Origin: an uncultured Faecalibacterium sp.
Lineage (GTDB): Bacteria > Bacillota > Clostridia > Oscillospirales > Ruminococcaceae
Assembly: GCA_934553285.1 (NCBI GenBank)
Contig: CAKTFD010000041.1
Coordinates: 1 to 18,153 of the forward strand
Length of the DNA: 18,153 bases
Reading direction: 5' to 3'
In this document: positions 14,713-18,153 of the stretch, piece after piece
Layout of the letters: every line of letters starts with the position of its first letter
Numbering within the stretch: position 1 is the first letter of the stretch
Made by a program: the position numbers and the translations under genes
Notes under the pieces: generated by a model
The model's input: the letters and a program-made list of their open reading frames with translations, nothing else
Told to the model about the DNA's origin: nothing
The model's database searches: none

Positions 14713-15119
14713 TCAGCGTTTATACTTTGCGGCGGTCTGCAGGCGCTGCATGGCGCGGTTCAGGGCGATCTTGCTCTGATAATATTCGTGCATGCTCTGC
14801 TCATGCTGCAGCCGTTCTTCGGCGCGGATACGGGCAGCCTCGGCACGGTTCTTATCGATGTCCTCCGGGTTCTCGGCGCTATCCACCAGCACCATCACAT
14901 AGGCGGGGGTCACCTCTGCAATGCCATCGCCCACCAGCACATCGCGGGCCTTGCCATCCACTACAAAGTGCAGGATGCCCATGTGCAGGGCCACCAGCAC
15001 CGGGTTGTGCCCGGCCTGTATGCCATACACACCATCACTGATGGGCAGGGTCAGATCCTCGCAGTCGCCCTGATAGAACTCACCGCTGGAGGCCGTGATG
15101 TTCAGCATGAACTTGTTCA

Positions 15120-15120
<1 letters not shown>
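14713..15120 (-). CDS. atpC: ATP synthase F1 subunit epsilon
   Basis: 135 residues, full length. The N-terminal beta-sandwich (about 1-85) is seen in MLNITASSGEFYQGDCEDLTLP and GVYGIQAGHNPVLVAL; the C-terminal helical hairpin (about 88-135) is basic and Arg-rich. Epsilon sits on the central stalk with gamma and restrains ATP hydrolysis. Its ATG shares a base with the atpD stop (TGATG at 15122-15118), so it is translationally coupled. It is the last gene of the operon. Confidence 0.97.
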
Positions 15121-16532
<1,412 letters not shown>

Positions 16533-16569
16533 TTGGATTGCCTCTTGTCAAATCATGTTTGTCCAAATA

Positions 16570-16605
16570 CCCTTTTCGGTCATCGCGGCGCGATGCCTGA
16601 AAGGG
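16570..16605. other. atpG-atpD intercistronic hairpin
   Basis: CCCTTT (16570-16575) pairs with AAAGGG (16600-16605), and inside CATCGC pairs with GCGATG. On the minus strand GTATTTGG follows, so there is no proper T-run. It is more likely an mRNA processing or stabilising hairpin than a terminator. Confidence 0.5.
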
Positions 16606-16610
16606 CTATT

Positions 16611-17478
16611 TTATTCCGTCCGGTTCTGCACAGCTGCCGCGCCGCCGATGATCTCGGTGATCTCCTGCGTGATGGAGCCTTGCCGGGTGCGGTTGTACTC
16701 CAGCTGCAGTTCCCGGATCATCTCGTTGGCGCTCTTAGTGGCGGAATCCATGGCGGTCATGCGGGCGCTCTGCTCGGCGCAGAAGCTCTCGGTCATGGCA
16801 CCAAAGATCATGCCGTGCATATAGATAGGTGCGATCTGCTCGAACACCGTCCAGGCATCCGGCACCAGTTCCACCTCGCCTTTAGGGTCGCCCAGACCCT
16901 TGGGTGCGGGCTGCAGATACCGCCGGTCCAACGGCAGCAGCCGCTCCATCACAGGCTCACTGGTAAGGGCGTTCTGGATCTTGGTATAGACGATATAGAT
17001 CTCGTCCAGCTTGCCGGACTTAAAGTCATCGATGGCGTCCACCGTGATATCACGGGCGCGCTGCAGCGTGGGGGCCGTTGCGCTGTAGCGGAACTCCTCC
17101 ACCAAGCGCGGATCCCGGTGGTACAGTGCGCGGTAGCCCACATGGCCGATGACGTAAAAGCGGTCGTTCTCGTTAGAGTTTTCCCGCAGGAACTTGAGCA
17201 GGTTCTGGTTGTATGCACCTGCCATGCCCTTATCCGCCGTCAGCACCAGATAGGCGCGGCGGGGGTCATCGGCATTGCGCTCGTGGAAGAACGGATGTTC
17301 CGGCTCCTCGGGCAGATGGGGCACCACGCGGGAGATGGTATCCCGCATACGGTTGAAGTAGGGGGATACGTTCTGGTAGTTCTGGCGTGCTTTGCGCAGC
17401 TTGGACGAGGAGATCAGGTACATGGCATTGGTGATCTTCATGGTATCCTGGATGCTCTCGATGCGCTCCTTCAGCAGC

Positions 17479-17492
<14 letters not shown>
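16611..17492 (-). CDS. atpG: ATP synthase F1 subunit gamma
   Basis: 293 residues, normal for the rotating central shaft of F1. The N-terminal helix LKERIESIQDTMKITNAMYLISSSKLRKA and the C-terminal helix with SATKSANEMIRELQLEYNRTRQGSITQEITEIIGGA (both given from the long coiled arms, in part) are the hallmark. LTADKGMAGAYNQNLL (about 86-101) is the conserved Rossmann-like region. GGGAGG with an 8-base gap favours ATG 17492 over ATG 17498 and 17510. The gene begins inside atpA (14-base overlap), so the two are coupled. Confidence 0.97.

Positions 17493-18153
<661 letters not shown>

Overview
The window is a leftward-coding (minus strand) stretch of a Firmicutes chromosome. A Faecalibacterium-like member of the Clostridia (Oscillospirales) fits best. 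This rests on inference: moderately high GC coding sequence, strong AGGAGG-type ribosome sites, sigma-A type promoters with 17-base spacers, and the general look of the proteins. I could not run a similarity search. Every gene I can support lies on the minus strand; the long plus-strand reading frames are shadows.

Layout, in direction of transcription (high to low coordinates). (1) 18153-14625: the F1 part of an ATP synthase operon, atpA (5' part outside the window), atpG, atpD and atpC, closed by a strong terminator. (2) 14613-13149: a sigma-A promoter over a dyad, an SPFH/Band 7 membrane protein and a translationally coupled ribbon-helix-helix protein, then a 99-bp repeat and a terminator. 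(3) 13090-12119: an orphan SARP-like response regulator whose receiver has Asn where the phosphoacceptor Asp should be, and whose coding sequence ends in a run of 13 G. (4) 12012-8089: a glycolytic cluster pgk, tpiA, gpmI with hairpins between the genes. (5) 7798-6111: a promoter, a hairpin-plus-U-tract attenuator and two multi-spanning membrane proteins, the first DUF5058-like. (6) 6091-3414: a probably self-regulated TetR repressor, gene debris, an RNHCP zinc-ribbon protein, a GNAT-YoaP acetyltransferase and a second GNAT. (7) 3298-1: a MITE-like repeat, then a promoter followed directly by a c-di-GMP-I (GEMM-I) riboswitch, a second promoter, a strong terminator and a large hybrid sensor kinase with two periplasmic solute-binding domains (C-terminus outside the window).

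The housekeeping parts (ATP synthase, lower glycolysis) are ordinary. The accessory parts hold the interest: a c-di-GMP riboswitch leader in front of a hybrid sensor kinase; two inverted copies of a 99-bp structured repeat about 10 kb apart (97/99 identical), one of which forms the 3' end of the ribbon-helix-helix gene; a poly-G tract that could switch the end of the pseudo-receiver regulator; an attenuator placed almost at the transcription start of the membrane-protein pair; and a 10-base motif shared by four terminator regions.
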